64,000 bases of DNA from Inquilinus sp. Marseille-Q2685 (GCF_916619195.1 NZ_CAKAKL010000001.1:1426001-1490000); one strand, 5' to 3'; counted from the first letter of the stretch, positions 51,721-59,491 are shown. Notes: generated by a model not told the origin, from the sequence alone. Numbers and translations: made by a program.

Positions 51721-52371
51721 ATGACCCAGCACATCCTTTACGCTCGGGTGTCCACCGCCGATCAGACCATCTCGCACCAGAAGGCCCAGGCCGAGGCGGC
51801 GGGCTTCACCATTGACCGGGTGGTGGAGGACCATGGAGTGTCGGGTGTGAACACGGCCTTTGCTCACCGGCCGGGTGGTGCCCGCTTGCTCGACATCCTG
51901 CGGCCGGGTGACGTGCTGGTGGTGCGTTGGGTCGACCGGCTGGGCAGGAACTACCAGGACGTGACCGACACCATCCGGGAGCTGATGCGCCGGGGCGTGG
52001 TGGTGAAGACCGTCATTAACCGGATGGTCTTCGACGGGGCCACGGCCGATCCGATCCAGCAGGCCGTTCGGGATGCCCTGATCGGCTTCATGGCGGCGAC
52101 CGCGCAGGCCCAGGCCGAGGCCACGAAGGAAGCGCAGCGGGCCGGCATCGAGCACGCGAAGGCGAAGGCCGAGGGCAAGTACCTCGGCCGCAAGCCGTCC
52201 TTCACCCGAGCGCAGCTTGATCAGGTGCGCGACATGCTAGCCCAAGGTGCTGGCCATAGCGCCATCGCGAAGGAGACCGGACTAACCCGTGCCGTGGTCT
52301 GGAGGATCGAGGGTGATCCGACCAAGGCCGAGGCCGCGCTTGCCGCGTGGGAGAAGGCGCCCGCCGGCTGA
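51721..52371 (+). CDS. Serine recombinase (resolvase/invertase family)
   Basis: The 216-aa protein has the small serine recombinase catalytic domain: the nucleophile Ser11 in YARVSTADQT, GVSGVNTAFAHRPGGARLLD, and DVLVVRWVDRLGRNYQD with the active-site arginines, then a long helix (AATAQAQAEATKEAQRAG) and a C-terminal Hin-like HTH (SAIAKETGLTRAVVWRIEG). It could resolve multimers of a circular form or invert a segment. A TTG three codons earlier is possible; ATG 51721 is preferred. Two repeat clusters of the iteron type flank it. Confidence 0.93.
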   Translation: MTQHILYARVSTADQTISHQKAQAEAAGFTIDRVVEDHGVSGVNTAFAHRPGGARLLDILRPGDVLVVRWVDRLGRNYQDVTDTIRELMRRGVVVKTVINRMVFDGATADPIQQAVRDALIGFMAATAQAQAEATKEAQRAGIEHAKAKAEGKYLGRKPSFTRAQLDQVRDMLAQGAGHSAIAKETGLTRAVVWRIEGDPTKAEAALAAWEKAPAG

Positions 52372-52400
52372 CCGATTGACCCTGACTATGGCCCAGTACA

Positions 52401-52443
52401 GCCCGGCCGGTCCCCCTGAGGATCGCGCCGGGCGTCTCTTTTC
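52401..52443 (+). terminator. Intrinsic terminator after the serine recombinase
   Basis: GCCCGG (52401-52406) pairs with CCGGGC (52428-52433), followed by GTCTCTTTTC. The tract is imperfect, but the position 30 bases past the stop fits. Confidence 0.55.
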
Positions 52444-52514
52444 GGGCGCCGTGGTGGTGCTCGCCGCTCGGCCCTGAGAGGCAAGGCGCCACCTGGGGTT
52501 CCGGGCCGTGGCGC

Positions 52515-52802
52515 TTCCAAACTGCCCCGTTAGAGAAGACGGGTGCCGCTGGGCTGGCTGTTCCAAACCGGCACGATAGACCCCCGGCAACAGCCGCCCT
52601 AGTTTTCCAAATCGCCCCGTAAGACCCCGGTGACGACCCGGACAGCGTCCAAACTCCTACGCTAGGGAGAGGGTGCCGCTGGTCGGGCGTTTCCAAACCC
52701 CCATGGTAGACCCCGACAGCGGTTACCTGCGGGTTCCAAACATGCACGTAAGATCCCCGAAGCGGGGACCAAGGGCCGGGCGTTCCAAATGTCCCCGTTA
52801 GC
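52515..52802 (+). repeat. Iteron-like array: seven direct 20-bp repeats
   Basis: Repeats of the form TTCCAAA-N7-CG-N-TAG-N start at 52515, 52561, 52605, 52647 (GTCCAAA variant), 52691, 52734 and 52783. All point the same way, 42-49 bases apart, about four helical turns. The 22-29-base spacers are partly alike (GGGTGCCGCTGG twice). They lie just before the polymerase-like gene, as iterons lie before rep genes. The 52803-53094 remainder of the gap holds no gene I can support. Confidence 0.85.
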
Positions 52803-53094
52803 CCCGCCCCTGCAGCAGCCGGCTCAGGGGCTGGTGTTCGTCATCGTGGTGGTGACTGTCTCGCCCTCTCTGCCCTACGCGGGTGGAGGGGGCGGCGCCT
52901 TCTCTCGCAAGCCACGATGGTCACCTACGGGCACCATCCGTGTCAGGCACCCCGCCTGGATTAGTTTTTCTCCGAAGCAGGGCTCACCCAACCCCGACGC
53001 TTCCCCGACCAGTCAAGCCCGCCTTGACACGACCGATCACCGCCCGCGCCGGCACCTTCGGGCTGCCCTTCACGCCACCCTCACGAGATCCACC

Positions 53095-54414
53095 ATGCCC
53101 AAGCCTAGCCGAGGCGAGGACGCCGCCACGCGCTCTCGTCCCTTCGAACCCTACCGGCTCCCCATAGCCGCCGCCTCACGGTCCCTGATCGAGACCTCTA
53201 TCGGACTGATCGAGGGAGCCGAGGCCACCAACCGCCCGCGTAAGCGCGATAGACGGCCTGCTGATCGGAAGGCATTCGTCTCCCTGGTCACCGCCATCGT
53301 GTCCGACCTCGCTTACCGCGCCCTGGAGACGGGGGAGGATAACGCCGGCATCTGGATGACCCTGCGCCGCGATGCTCTGTGCCGCCGGTCAGATCGCTAC
53401 ACGCCGCCTTGGCTAGGCTCGACGCTGCCTAATCTGCTGGCCGTGATGGCTCGGCCAGACGTGGCCCTCTGCCGAATGGTGAAGGGCTCGTGGGGCGGAT
53501 CTTCGGGTACGCCCGGAACGATGACTGAGGTATATCCAGGTGCGGCCCTACTCGACCGGCTGGCCGGTCTGCGGCTGTCTGACTTCGATCTGTGTCCGAC
53601 GCAGGAGCTAGTGCTGTTGCGTGACGGTCGGGACGAGGACGGGAACCGGGGATCGCTGCTGGACTACCAGGACGACGCTACCACCGAGAGGCTGCGGTCT
53701 GAGGTGCAGAGCATCAACGCATGGCTGGCCGAGGCGGATATCAGCATCGACCCGGCTGCGCCTGGGGCCGACCGCATCGACACCAGCTACCGCCGCCTTC
53801 GTCGTCGCTTCACGAACAGTTCGTTCACATCCGGTGGTCGCCTCTTCGGGGGCCACTGGCAGGGCATGTCCAAGGTCGAACGGCGGGCGCTGAGGATCAA
53901 CGGTGAGCCGGTGGTAGGGCTGGACTACAACGCCGCCAGCCTCCGCATGCTCTACGGCAAGGTGGGTGCCACCCTCCCGGCCGGCGACCCGTACAGCATC
54001 GGCGCCCTGGCGCAGTGGCCGAGACCAGCCATCAAGAAGCTGATTGCCGCAATGACCTTCGACAAGACGATTGTGGAGAAGTCCAGCGCCAAGACCGGGC
54101 TCCCCCAATGGCCGGATGAAGTGAGGGAGATGTTCGTTGATCCTCCGCCCCTCTGGCGGGTGAGGGCCGCAATTGAGCAAGCCCACAAGCCAATCGTTCC
54201 GCTTCTCTATAGGGGCATCGGCCATCAGCTTCAGTTCACCGAGAGCAACCTGATGGTCGAACTACTGCTGATCCTAAGAGACCGTGGGTGGATTGGTCTG
54301 CCAGTCCATGACTGCCTGATCGTTCCACAAAGCCTAGTGCCTCGCATCCGGGGGCTGATGCTGCACCTCTTCATCCTTCATACAGGTGCCGAGGGTGCGG
54401 TCGAGGTTGAGTAA
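53095..54414 (+). CDS. Minimal family-A-like polymerase (PolA / single-subunit RNAP superfamily palm)
   Basis: The 439-aa protein has the three palm motifs of the superfamily in order. Motif A: GLDYNAASLRMLYG with D277 (compare DYSQIELR). Motif B: RPAIKKLIAAMTF with R310 and K314 at R-x3-K spacing and F322 at the Tyr766/Tyr639 place of Pol I / T7 RNAP. Motif C: LPVHDCLIVP with D406. The Glu steric gate of DNA polymerases is Ser282 here, and the Phe762 equivalent is Ala318. No 3'-5' exonuclease motifs are visible in residues 1-240. It may be a replicative polymerase or primase of the element. ATG 53095 starts the conserved product; the open frame reaches 52789. A second reading, an unrelated protein with chance motifs, is unlikely given the three correct spacings. 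Confidence 0.78.
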   Translation: MPKPSRGEDAATRSRPFEPYRLPIAAASRSLIETSIGLIEGAEATNRPRKRDRRPADRKAFVSLVTAIVSDLAYRALETGEDNAGIWMTLRRDALCRRSDRYTPPWLGSTLPNLLAVMARPDVALCRMVKGSWGGSSGTPGTMTEVYPGAALLDRLAGLRLSDFDLCPTQELVLLRDGRDEDGNRGSLLDYQDDATTERLRSEVQSINAWLAEADISIDPAAPGADRIDTSYRRLRRRFTNSSFTSGGRLFGGHWQGMSKVERRALRINGEPVVGLDYNAASLRMLYGKVGATLPAGDPYSIGALAQWPRPAIKKLIAAMTFDKTIVEKSSAKTGLPQWPDEVREMFVDPPPLWRVRAAIEQAHKPIVPLLYRGIGHQLQFTESNLMVELLLILRDRGWIGLPVHDCLIVPQSLVPRIRGLMLHLFILHTGAEGAVEVE

Positions 54415-54552
54415 CTGAGGGCGAAAGCCTGGGCTGGTGAGACTACCAGCAACAACAACCTTCCTAGGGTTCTCTCTTAGGGAGGAGGACTAATAACGGC
54501 CATCACCCTCTGCATAACCTCAGGGAAGCTCTATAGGGGGTGTCGTAAAAGT

Positions 54553-54573
54553 CCTTGATCCACAAGGCTTTTT
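54553..54573 (+). terminator. Weak terminator after the polymerase-like gene
   Basis: CCTTG-ATCCA-CAAGG then CTTTTT. Only a 5-bp stem, but with a T tract in the right place. The remainder of the 54415-54713 gap (about 300 bases) shows no gene. Confidence 0.45.
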
Positions 54574-54713
54574 AGCCCCAAGCCGGTTCTGGCCACCTCG
54601 ACGATCACCCATTCGGGCCGCCTCCTGTAGTTCGCGAAGCTCGCGGGGTCACCGGGAGCGGCCTTTCCCATGTCCGGCGGGCGGCCGGCCACCATTACAA
54701 CAGGAGATCCCCT

Positions 54714-55070
54714 ATGGCTATCAGCCTCCGCAACCGGGGCGACTACCACCGCTGGAACGGGACCAAGCCAACCGGGGCGCCTTCCCTCAGCACCGCCGAG
54801 GTGACCCGTACGGCCCTCCTTCCGGGCGCTGTCACGATGACCGTGAAGGCCACCGCCGAGATCCTGGCAGACGGGACGTTCGGGGCCGGGACGGCTGTGG
54901 AGTGGACGTTCTCGGATCGACCCTGCCTCTCGGACGAGACGGCGGACGGTCGTTTCTATGATGCCTTCGCCGAGGCCGTAGAGGGCGCCTGGGAGGAGGC
55001 GGTGCAGGATGCCCTTTCCCGTGTCCCGGTAAGCGCCAGGACGGACGCTCCTACTCTGGCAGCCACATAG
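54714..55070 (+). CDS. Hypothetical protein
   Basis: The 118-aa product (MAISLRNRGDYHRWNGTKPT onward) has a polar N-terminus, a beta-rich centre (VTMTVKATAEILADGTFGAG, AVEWTFSDRPCLSDET) and a C-terminal helix (FYDAFAEAVEGAWEEAVQDA). No signal or membrane segment. AGGAG precedes the ATG closely. I do not recognise it. It is the first of three small genes between the polymerase and the integrase, followed by a strong terminator. Confidence 0.65.
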   Translation: MAISLRNRGDYHRWNGTKPTGAPSLSTAEVTRTALLPGAVTMTVKATAEILADGTFGAGTAVEWTFSDRPCLSDETADGRFYDAFAEAVEGAWEEAVQDALSRVPVSARTDAPTLAAT

Positions 55071-55154
55071 GCACCTCAGAGCACCATCGACCGTCCTAGC
55101 GCGCAGCCCGCTAGGGCGAGCCTCGACCACCACGACACCCGACACCACCCCCAG

Positions 55155-55182
55155 CCCGCCCGGTCCTGCCGAGGCGGGTTTT
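55155..55182 (+). terminator. Intrinsic terminator
   Basis: CCCGCCCGG-TCCTG-CCG(A)GGCGGG followed by TTTTC, a strong GC stem with one bulge, placed between two plus-strand genes. Confidence 0.75.
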
Positions 55183-55205
55183 CTCGTTGAAGGAACACGA
55201 CACCA

Positions 55206-55565
55206 ATGATCAAGGAACGCCTGACCTACACCAGCGCGCAGGCTCTGCCGAGCCAAGACCGCACCTCGCCGCTCCTCATGCCCAGCCCTTACGCCATCGA
55301 TGGCGGGGAACTGATCGGCGCCGATCCGCGCACCCTCGATCCCGTCTCAATGTCGCAGGACGGTCGCCCCACCAGCCCCATGAAGGCCATTCGGGCGCAC
55401 TGCCTCGGTTGCTCGGGAGGTGACGCCAGCGAGGCCCGGAAGTGCACCGCCACAGGCTGCGCCCTGTGGCCCTTCAGGATGGGCCGGAACCCCTTCTACG
55501 GGATGAAAACCGCACAGTCTGAGGGGCTGGAGTTGGACGGCGAGGACGGGGGTACATCCGCCTAG
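55206..55565 (+). CDS. Phage/plasmid-type Cys motif protein (CxxC ... C-x4-C)
   Basis: The 119-aa protein carries SPMKAIRAHCLGCSGGDASE, then RKCTATGCALWPFRMGRNPF. This C-x2-C-x9-C-x4-C block ending in WPFR-x-GRNP is a recurring motif in short proteins of alphaproteobacterial phages and plasmids, thought to bind zinc; function unknown. AAGGAACACG precedes the ATG. It supports the mobile nature of the region. Confidence 0.78.
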   Translation: MIKERLTYTSAQALPSQDRTSPLLMPSPYAIDGGELIGADPRTLDPVSMSQDGRPTSPMKAIRAHCLGCSGGDASEARKCTATGCALWPFRMGRNPFYGMKTAQSEGLELDGEDGGTSA

Positions 55566-55626
55566 GCCCGTCCCCGGTCCCTCCTCTCCCCCCCATGAAC
55601 TGACATCCGACAGGAACCGATCACCT

Positions 55627-56361
55627 ATGACCAGCACGACCGCCCAGAGCCCGAAGTTCAAGCCCGGCCGGTCCATAAGCGCCTTGCGTCCACCGACCTT
55701 CACGACCGATGAACGCGGCAAACCCGTCGTCCTCGTTCCGCTCGCCAACGGGGCCGGCACCGCCACCCTCGACCGCGCCGATTGGGATGCCCTAGCAGCC
55801 CGTGGGGTGACCCCGAATTGGTACCTCACGGAGGTGACCAGCGGCACCTACCGCGCTTCCGTCGTGCGGGCCTACCATGCCGGCAAGGTGGTCCAGGTGG
55901 GCCGCTTGATCCTCGGCGCCACCCCGAACCAGAAGCTGGTGTACGCAGCGGCGGATCGCACCGACCTGCGCCGGTCGAACATCACCCTGAAGAAGGTCAA
56001 CGCGCGGGGTGAGGGTGACGCCAGGACCGGGACGGTACGGACACGGGCAGCGTGGACCATCATTTCCAAGGACAAGCCCAAGACCAAGGCGCAGCTACAG
56101 GCCGAGCTCCGGGCGGCTGATGGTGCCGCCCATGCCGCGTTCCTGGCCGCTCAGGCCGAACGGGTCGACCGCTGGAAAGCCTGGATCGAGACCCAGGTCG
56201 CGGCCGGGCGGGATCGGGACCAGGTGACGGCCGAGGGGATGGCCCAGGCGAGGGCGGAACGGGCAGCGTATTGCGCACGGCATGGGCTCGATCCGCGGAC
56301 CGGGCGGCTGCCTAGGGAGCCGAAGAAGGGGACTGCCCAGACGCAGCAGCAGCAACCGTAG
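55627..56361 (+). CDS. Degenerate HNH/AP2-like DNA-binding protein
   Basis: The 244-aa protein has a segment like the HNH-AP2 homing-endonuclease core: VVQVGRLILGATPNQKLVYA, then AADRTDLRRSNITLKK, which matches the usual RLILG ... DHINGDxLDNRRSNLRL frame. But the catalytic DHINGD is replaced by YAAADR, so nuclease activity is doubtful and a DNA-binding role is more likely. The C-terminal 80 residues are a charged, Ala/Gln-rich helix. It is the last plus-strand gene before the convergent integrase. The call is by pattern only. Confidence 0.6.
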   Translation: MTSTTAQSPKFKPGRSISALRPPTFTTDERGKPVVLVPLANGAGTATLDRADWDALAARGVTPNWYLTEVTSGTYRASVVRAYHAGKVVQVGRLILGATPNQKLVYAAADRTDLRRSNITLKKVNARGEGDARTGTVRTRAAWTIISKDKPKTKAQLQAELRAADGAAHAAFLAAQAERVDRWKAWIETQVAAGRDRDQVTAEGMAQARAERAAYCARHGLDPRTGRLPREPKKGTAQTQQQQP

Positions 56362-56392
56362 CGGCCCAGCCCGCGGCCCTGTCCGGGCGGTT

Positions 56393-56463
56393 GAGGGGAG
56401 CGGATCGGGCAGGTTGCAGAGCACTAGGTGCAGCCGCAATCTCAGTCCCGCCCGATCCTCCCC
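56393..56463. repeat. Inverted repeat between convergent genes
   Basis: GGATCGGGC (56402-56410) and GCCCGATCC (56450-56458), nine perfect pairs with a 39-base loop and partly pairing flanks (GAGGGGAG / CTCCCC). It lies between the HNH-like gene and the integrase stop and may act on both transcripts. Confidence 0.45.
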
Positions 56464-56570
56464 GAGGGGAACCATGACGCGCCGTTGACGGGTTGTGGCC
56501 CAGGCCCGTCCGGTTTCCCGGAGGTGATGCTAGGCGGCCGGAAGGGGGGACCGCAACGGCGGCGAACGGC

Positions 56571-58262
56571 CTATTCCAGGTCGTACCGGGGGAACTGGCC
56601 AACGGCCTTGGCTAGGTCTTCTAGCGTCGGCTGTTCATACCGGTCCCCTACGGTCGCAGGGGCGTGGCCGCAGAAGGCATCCCGGATGCGCTTCTCAATG
56701 CCGGCCCTAGCCGCCCGTTGCTTGAACGTGTGGCGCCATGCATGGTTCGGGCTGATACCCTTGTCGGTGATGCCCAGGTCTCGCACCCACTCACCAAGCT
56801 TTTGCCGTGCCATCACCCACGGGGGCCGGCTGGGCTTGGTCGGATCATCAATGGCGGGGACCTTTGCCGCTGCCTGAGGATCGTAGAACAACGGGCCGGG
56901 GCCTGCCTCCTCCACGAAGGCCAAGAAGCCTTGCGCGATGACGTGGGGATGCAACGGCACCTCCCGTGCTGCCCCGCCCTTCACGGTGCCCGCCTCGGGC
57001 GTGATGCGGATGTACCAGAAGCCCTGCCGGTGCTGCTTCACATCCTCACCGCGAAGCTGCGTGACCTCCCCCGGCCGGGCGCCCGTGTAGGCGCAGAGCC
57101 AAGGCACCCAGCGCCGCGCCAATGCCTTGTGCTGGGAACGCTTCGGGCCGGGCTTCACGGGCCGTGCAGCGTCCGCCAGGGAGGCTCGGAGGATCACCGA
57201 CCACTCGTCCTCACGGAATTCCCGCTCGCGCAGCTTCGGCGTCGACCTGGGCGCGGCGATGGTGATCCCCGCGAATGGATTGGTGATGACGGTCTTTCGC
57301 TTCGCTGCCCACCCGAAGACAACCGAAGCGGCCCTTAGCCATACCTCGTTGGCGACCTTGGGCGACCGCTCAGGCGTAACCAGCGTGTCCGCCCAGGCCC
57401 TCGCATCGGCTTCCGTGATGGTCCCTGCATCGCGCTCGCCATGGGCCTTGTCGAGGGCATCGAAGACAGAACGCCAGCGGTTCACGGTGGACGGGGCCGG
57501 CCGCCGTTCCTTGACCCAGGCCGCGAATAGCTTCCGGCAATCCATGCCCGCCATTTTCGCGGTGCCCTTAGCGGGCTCTTGGGGGCCGCCGGCCACTGGG
57601 ATATGCGCACCTTGGGGGGCCGCTGTCGGGAACCTGCCCGGCCGCCGGTCTCGGCCGTAGTCACCGCCGGCCCGCCGCACCAGCAGGGCGAAAGCCGCTA
57701 TCGCCTCCTCCTCCAGCACGTCCAGGAACAGGGCGTCGGCCGCATCAGTCAGCACCTCCCCCCGTTCGGCGAGGAAGCGTTGCGCATCTGTGATCTGGGA
57801 GACCACGGCGCGGACGTGGCGCCGCACGGCTGGCTTGGTCGTCCACCCCTGATCGGCTGCGGGGCGGTCGTTGTTCACCGGGGCGAACCGGGCGTAAGCG
57901 TCCGTGATCCTCTCGGCATGGACTTCCCAGCCTTCGGGCTCACCCGGCTCATCCTCATGCTGGGCGATGAACCAGCCGTACCAATCCCCGGCCAGGGCAT
58001 GCGCTTCGCGCTTGGTCAGGTCCCGCCCGCGCCCCTCACGGGCAGCACGAAGGGCATCAATCCGGCCCGATATCTCCGCATCCCAATCCCGCAACTCGGC
58101 CACGGCCCGCGCCTGGGGGAGAGACCCAGGACGGCGAAAGCGCTCCTCACGGCCTACCCCGTGCGCCAGACGGTACGCCTCGCGGACATCTTCGGGGATC
58201 GCCTTGCGGCTGAACCAGTCGCTGTTCGGTGCTCGTCTCAGGCCGGTCATAGGGATGCCCAT
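56571..58262 (-). CDS. Tyrosine recombinase (site-specific integrase)
   Basis: The 563-aa integrase has all catalytic residues: R396 in YTGARPGEVTQLRG, K428 in TVKGGAAREVPLHP, H507 and R510 in NHAWRHTFKQRA, H533 in FCGHAPATVGD and Tyr542 in RYEQPTLEDLA. The N-terminal half contains a SAM-like core-binding domain (about 240-330) and an arm-binding region of about 230 residues, longer than usual and resembling DUF6538-type integrases. It lies 86 bases from the tRNA-Leu 3' end, reading away from it, as in tRNA-targeting islands. It should catalyse insertion at and excision from the 17-bp core. ATG 58262 or 58250. Confidence 0.95.
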   Translation of the reverse strand: MGIPMTGLRRAPNSDWFSRKAIPEDVREAYRLAHGVGREERFRRPGSLPQARAVAELRDWDAEISGRIDALRAAREGRGRDLTKREAHALAGDWYGWFIAQHEDEPGEPEGWEVHAERITDAYARFAPVNNDRPAADQGWTTKPAVRRHVRAVVSQITDAQRFLAERGEVLTDAADALFLDVLEEEAIAAFALLVRRAGGDYGRDRRPGRFPTAAPQGAHIPVAGGPQEPAKGTAKMAGMDCRKLFAAWVKERRPAPSTVNRWRSVFDALDKAHGERDAGTITEADARAWADTLVTPERSPKVANEVWLRAASVVFGWAAKRKTVITNPFAGITIAAPRSTPKLREREFREDEWSVILRASLADAARPVKPGPKRSQHKALARRWVPWLCAYTGARPGEVTQLRGEDVKQHRQGFWYIRITPEAGTVKGGAAREVPLHPHVIAQGFLAFVEEAGPGPLFYDPQAAAKVPAIDDPTKPSRPPWVMARQKLGEWVRDLGITDKGISPNHAWRHTFKQRAARAGIEKRIRDAFCGHAPATVGDRYEQPTLEDLAKAVGQFPRYDLE

Positions 58263-58273
58263 TTGCGGCGCCC

Positions 58274-58283
58274 TTTGTAGCGG
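58274..58283. promoter_or_regulatory. Candidate integrase arm-type site (right)
   Basis: TTTGTAGCGG, identical to 50167-50176 at the other end of the element, located just before the integrase start; a reverse TTGTAGC is at 58324-58330. Confidence 0.4.
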
Positions 58284-58347
58284 TGGGCGCGACCGAACCC
58301 CTTGATAACCCTCAATCTCTTGGGCTACAACGGTTTCCTAGGGTTGA

Positions 58348-58364
58348 TGGTGCGGACGGCGGGA
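58348..58364. repeat. attR: tRNA-proximal attachment repeat
   Basis: TGGTGCGGACGGCGGGA, identical to 50087-50103, covering CCA, the acceptor 3' strand and the start of the T stem of tRNA-Leu. Confidence 0.85.
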
Positions 58365-58432
58365 CTCGAACCCGCACTCCCGAGGGACGCAGATTTTAAG
58401 TCTGCTGTGTCTACCGGTTCCACCACGTCCGC
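58348..58432 (-). tRNA. tRNA-Leu (anticodon UAA)
   Basis: Acceptor GCGGACG/CGTCCGC, D arm GGTGGAACCGGTAGACAC, anticodon arm GCAGA-CTTAAAA-TCTGC with anticodon TAA, a class II long variable arm (GTCCCTCGGGAGT) and T arm GCGGGTTCGAGTCCCGC. Discriminator A and an encoded CCA follow (58348-58350). The 3' 17 bases double as the element's right attachment repeat; the gene remains intact after insertion. Confidence 0.97.
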
Positions 58433-58516
58433 ACCGGGCCTCTATCGCCCGGCCCCGCCCGCCGCGCAAGCCGAATGCGGCTTGCCGGCGGGCGGATCGC
58501 CCTCCATTGTCGGAGC

Positions 58517-58813
58517 ATGAGCGATTTCGACTGGATCCACCTGGTCTGGCTGGTCGCCGCCCTGATCCTGGTGGGGCCGGCCGTGCTGCGCCGCGGCTGG
58601 GATGGCCGCGGCCTGCTCTATCTCGCCGCCTGGCTCGGCATCGCGCTGCTGATCGGGCTGGCCTATTCGTTCTTCTCGGGATCGAGCCCGGCCGTGCCGC
58701 CAAGCGAGACCACCAGGGAGCGCACCGCCTCGGCGGCCGAGGACAGCCTTTCGGAATCGGTGCCGCGCAGCACCAGGCTGGTGCCGAACCTGCCGGCCCG
58801 GAAATACGGGTAG
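58517..58813 (+). CDS. Small membrane protein, overlaps cinA-like gene antisense
   Basis: The 98-aa product begins MSDFDWIHLVWLVAALILVG with a second helix (LLYLAAWLGIALLIGLAYSF), so two membrane segments, then a polar tail. GGAGC lies just upstream. The last 150 bases run antisense to the 3' part of the CinA-like gene, which makes the tail doubtful, but the two helices precede the overlap and look real. A short membrane protein of this type is common in related genomes. Confidence 0.5.
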   Translation: MSDFDWIHLVWLVAALILVGPAVLRRGWDGRGLLYLAAWLGIALLIGLAYSFFSGSSPAVPPSETTRERTASAAEDSLSESVPRSTRLVPNLPARKYG

Positions 58814-59427
58814 CTGCCGATCGAGAGCTCCGGATAGACCGCGGCGATGGCGCCGAGCCCGGCGGCGATCACGCCTTCGCCGAGGTCGCAGGTCACGGTG
58901 CGGCTGAGCACCCTGTCGCCGCCGGCCAGGGTGGGGGCGATGCCGTCGAACATGGCCTGCATGATCCGCGGCACCCCGGCCATGACATGGACATTGCCGA
59001 TGCGGAAGCCGGGCGCGGCGCTGACCGGGTTGTCGATCAGCACGCCGCCCTCCGGCACGTTCGCCATGCGCAGCCGCGCCTCGTTCAGCTGGCCGGGCTC
59101 GTAATGCGCCTCCAGCCGCCGCACCGCCTCGGGGTGGCGCAGCAGGGGCACGCCGAAGGCGCGGGCGATGCATTCGGCGGTGATGTCGTCATGGGTCGGC
59201 CCGATGCCGCCGGTGGTGAAGAGATAGTCGTAGCGCGCCCTGAGCGCGTTGACCGCCGCCACGATCTCCTCCGGGTCGTCCGGCACCACCCGCGCCTCGC
59301 GCAGGCGGATGCCGAGCTCGGTCAGCCGCTCGGCCAGGAAGCCCATATTGGCGTCCTTGGTGCGGCCGGAAAGGATCTCGTCGCCGATCACCAGAACGGC
59401 GGCGGTCACGATGCGCGTCTCGGTCAT
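58663..59427 (-). CDS. CinA N-terminal (MoaB/MogA-like) domain protein
   Basis: The 254-aa protein matches the COG1058 domain of CinA: AAVLVIGDEILSGRTKDANM, YDYLFTTGGIGPTHDDITAE and VHVMAGVPRIMQAMFDG. It has no C-terminal nicotinamide-nucleotide amidase domain. In CinA the COG1058 part is an ADP-ribose pyrophosphatase related to molybdopterin-binding folds. The stand-alone form is common in alphaproteobacteria. The ATG at 59427 is the family start. Confidence 0.9.
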   Translation of the reverse strand: MTETRIVTAAVLVIGDEILSGRTKDANMGFLAERLTELGIRLREARVVPDDPEEIVAAVNALRARYDYLFTTGGIGPTHDDITAECIARAFGVPLLRHPEAVRRLEAHYEPGQLNEARLRMANVPEGGVLIDNPVSAAPGFRIGNVHVMAGVPRIMQAMFDGIAPTLAGGDRVLSRTVTCDLGEGVIAAGLGAIAAVYPELSIGSYPYFRAGRFGTSLVLRGTDSERLSSAAEAVRSLVVSLGGTAGLDPEKNE

Positions 59428-59491
59428 GGTCCTGCCCTGGCGTGAATCCGGGCGATGCTATCGCCTGGACGCGCCGGGAGACAGGCCGAAT

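Larger units (their letters stand above)
50087..58364. mobile_element. Integrative element at tRNA-Leu(UAA), about 8.3 kb, with polymerase-like gene
   Basis: The ends are a perfect 17-bp direct repeat (TGGTGCGGACGGCGGGA) at 50087-50103 and 58348-58364; the right copy is the 3' end of an intact tRNA-Leu gene, as expected when a tyrosine integrase uses a tRNA end as attB. Inside are a tyrosine integrase beside the tRNA, a serine recombinase, an iteron-like array, a family-A-polymerase-like protein, a MarR-like protein and several small Cys-rich or hypothetical genes. CTA and other rare codons are commoner than in flanking genes. I see no capsid, conjugation or known cargo genes, so transfer would need a helper or be cryptic. 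Confidence 0.88.

Noticed and set aside
52515-52802. CRISPR array
   Set aside because: Repeats are degenerate in their centre, spacers vary and are partly alike, and no cas gene is near. Iterons fit better.
54531-55256. A 241-codon minus-strand frame inside the element
   Set aside because: Antisense to the 54714 gene and its terminator; no ribosome-binding site or family-like sequence.
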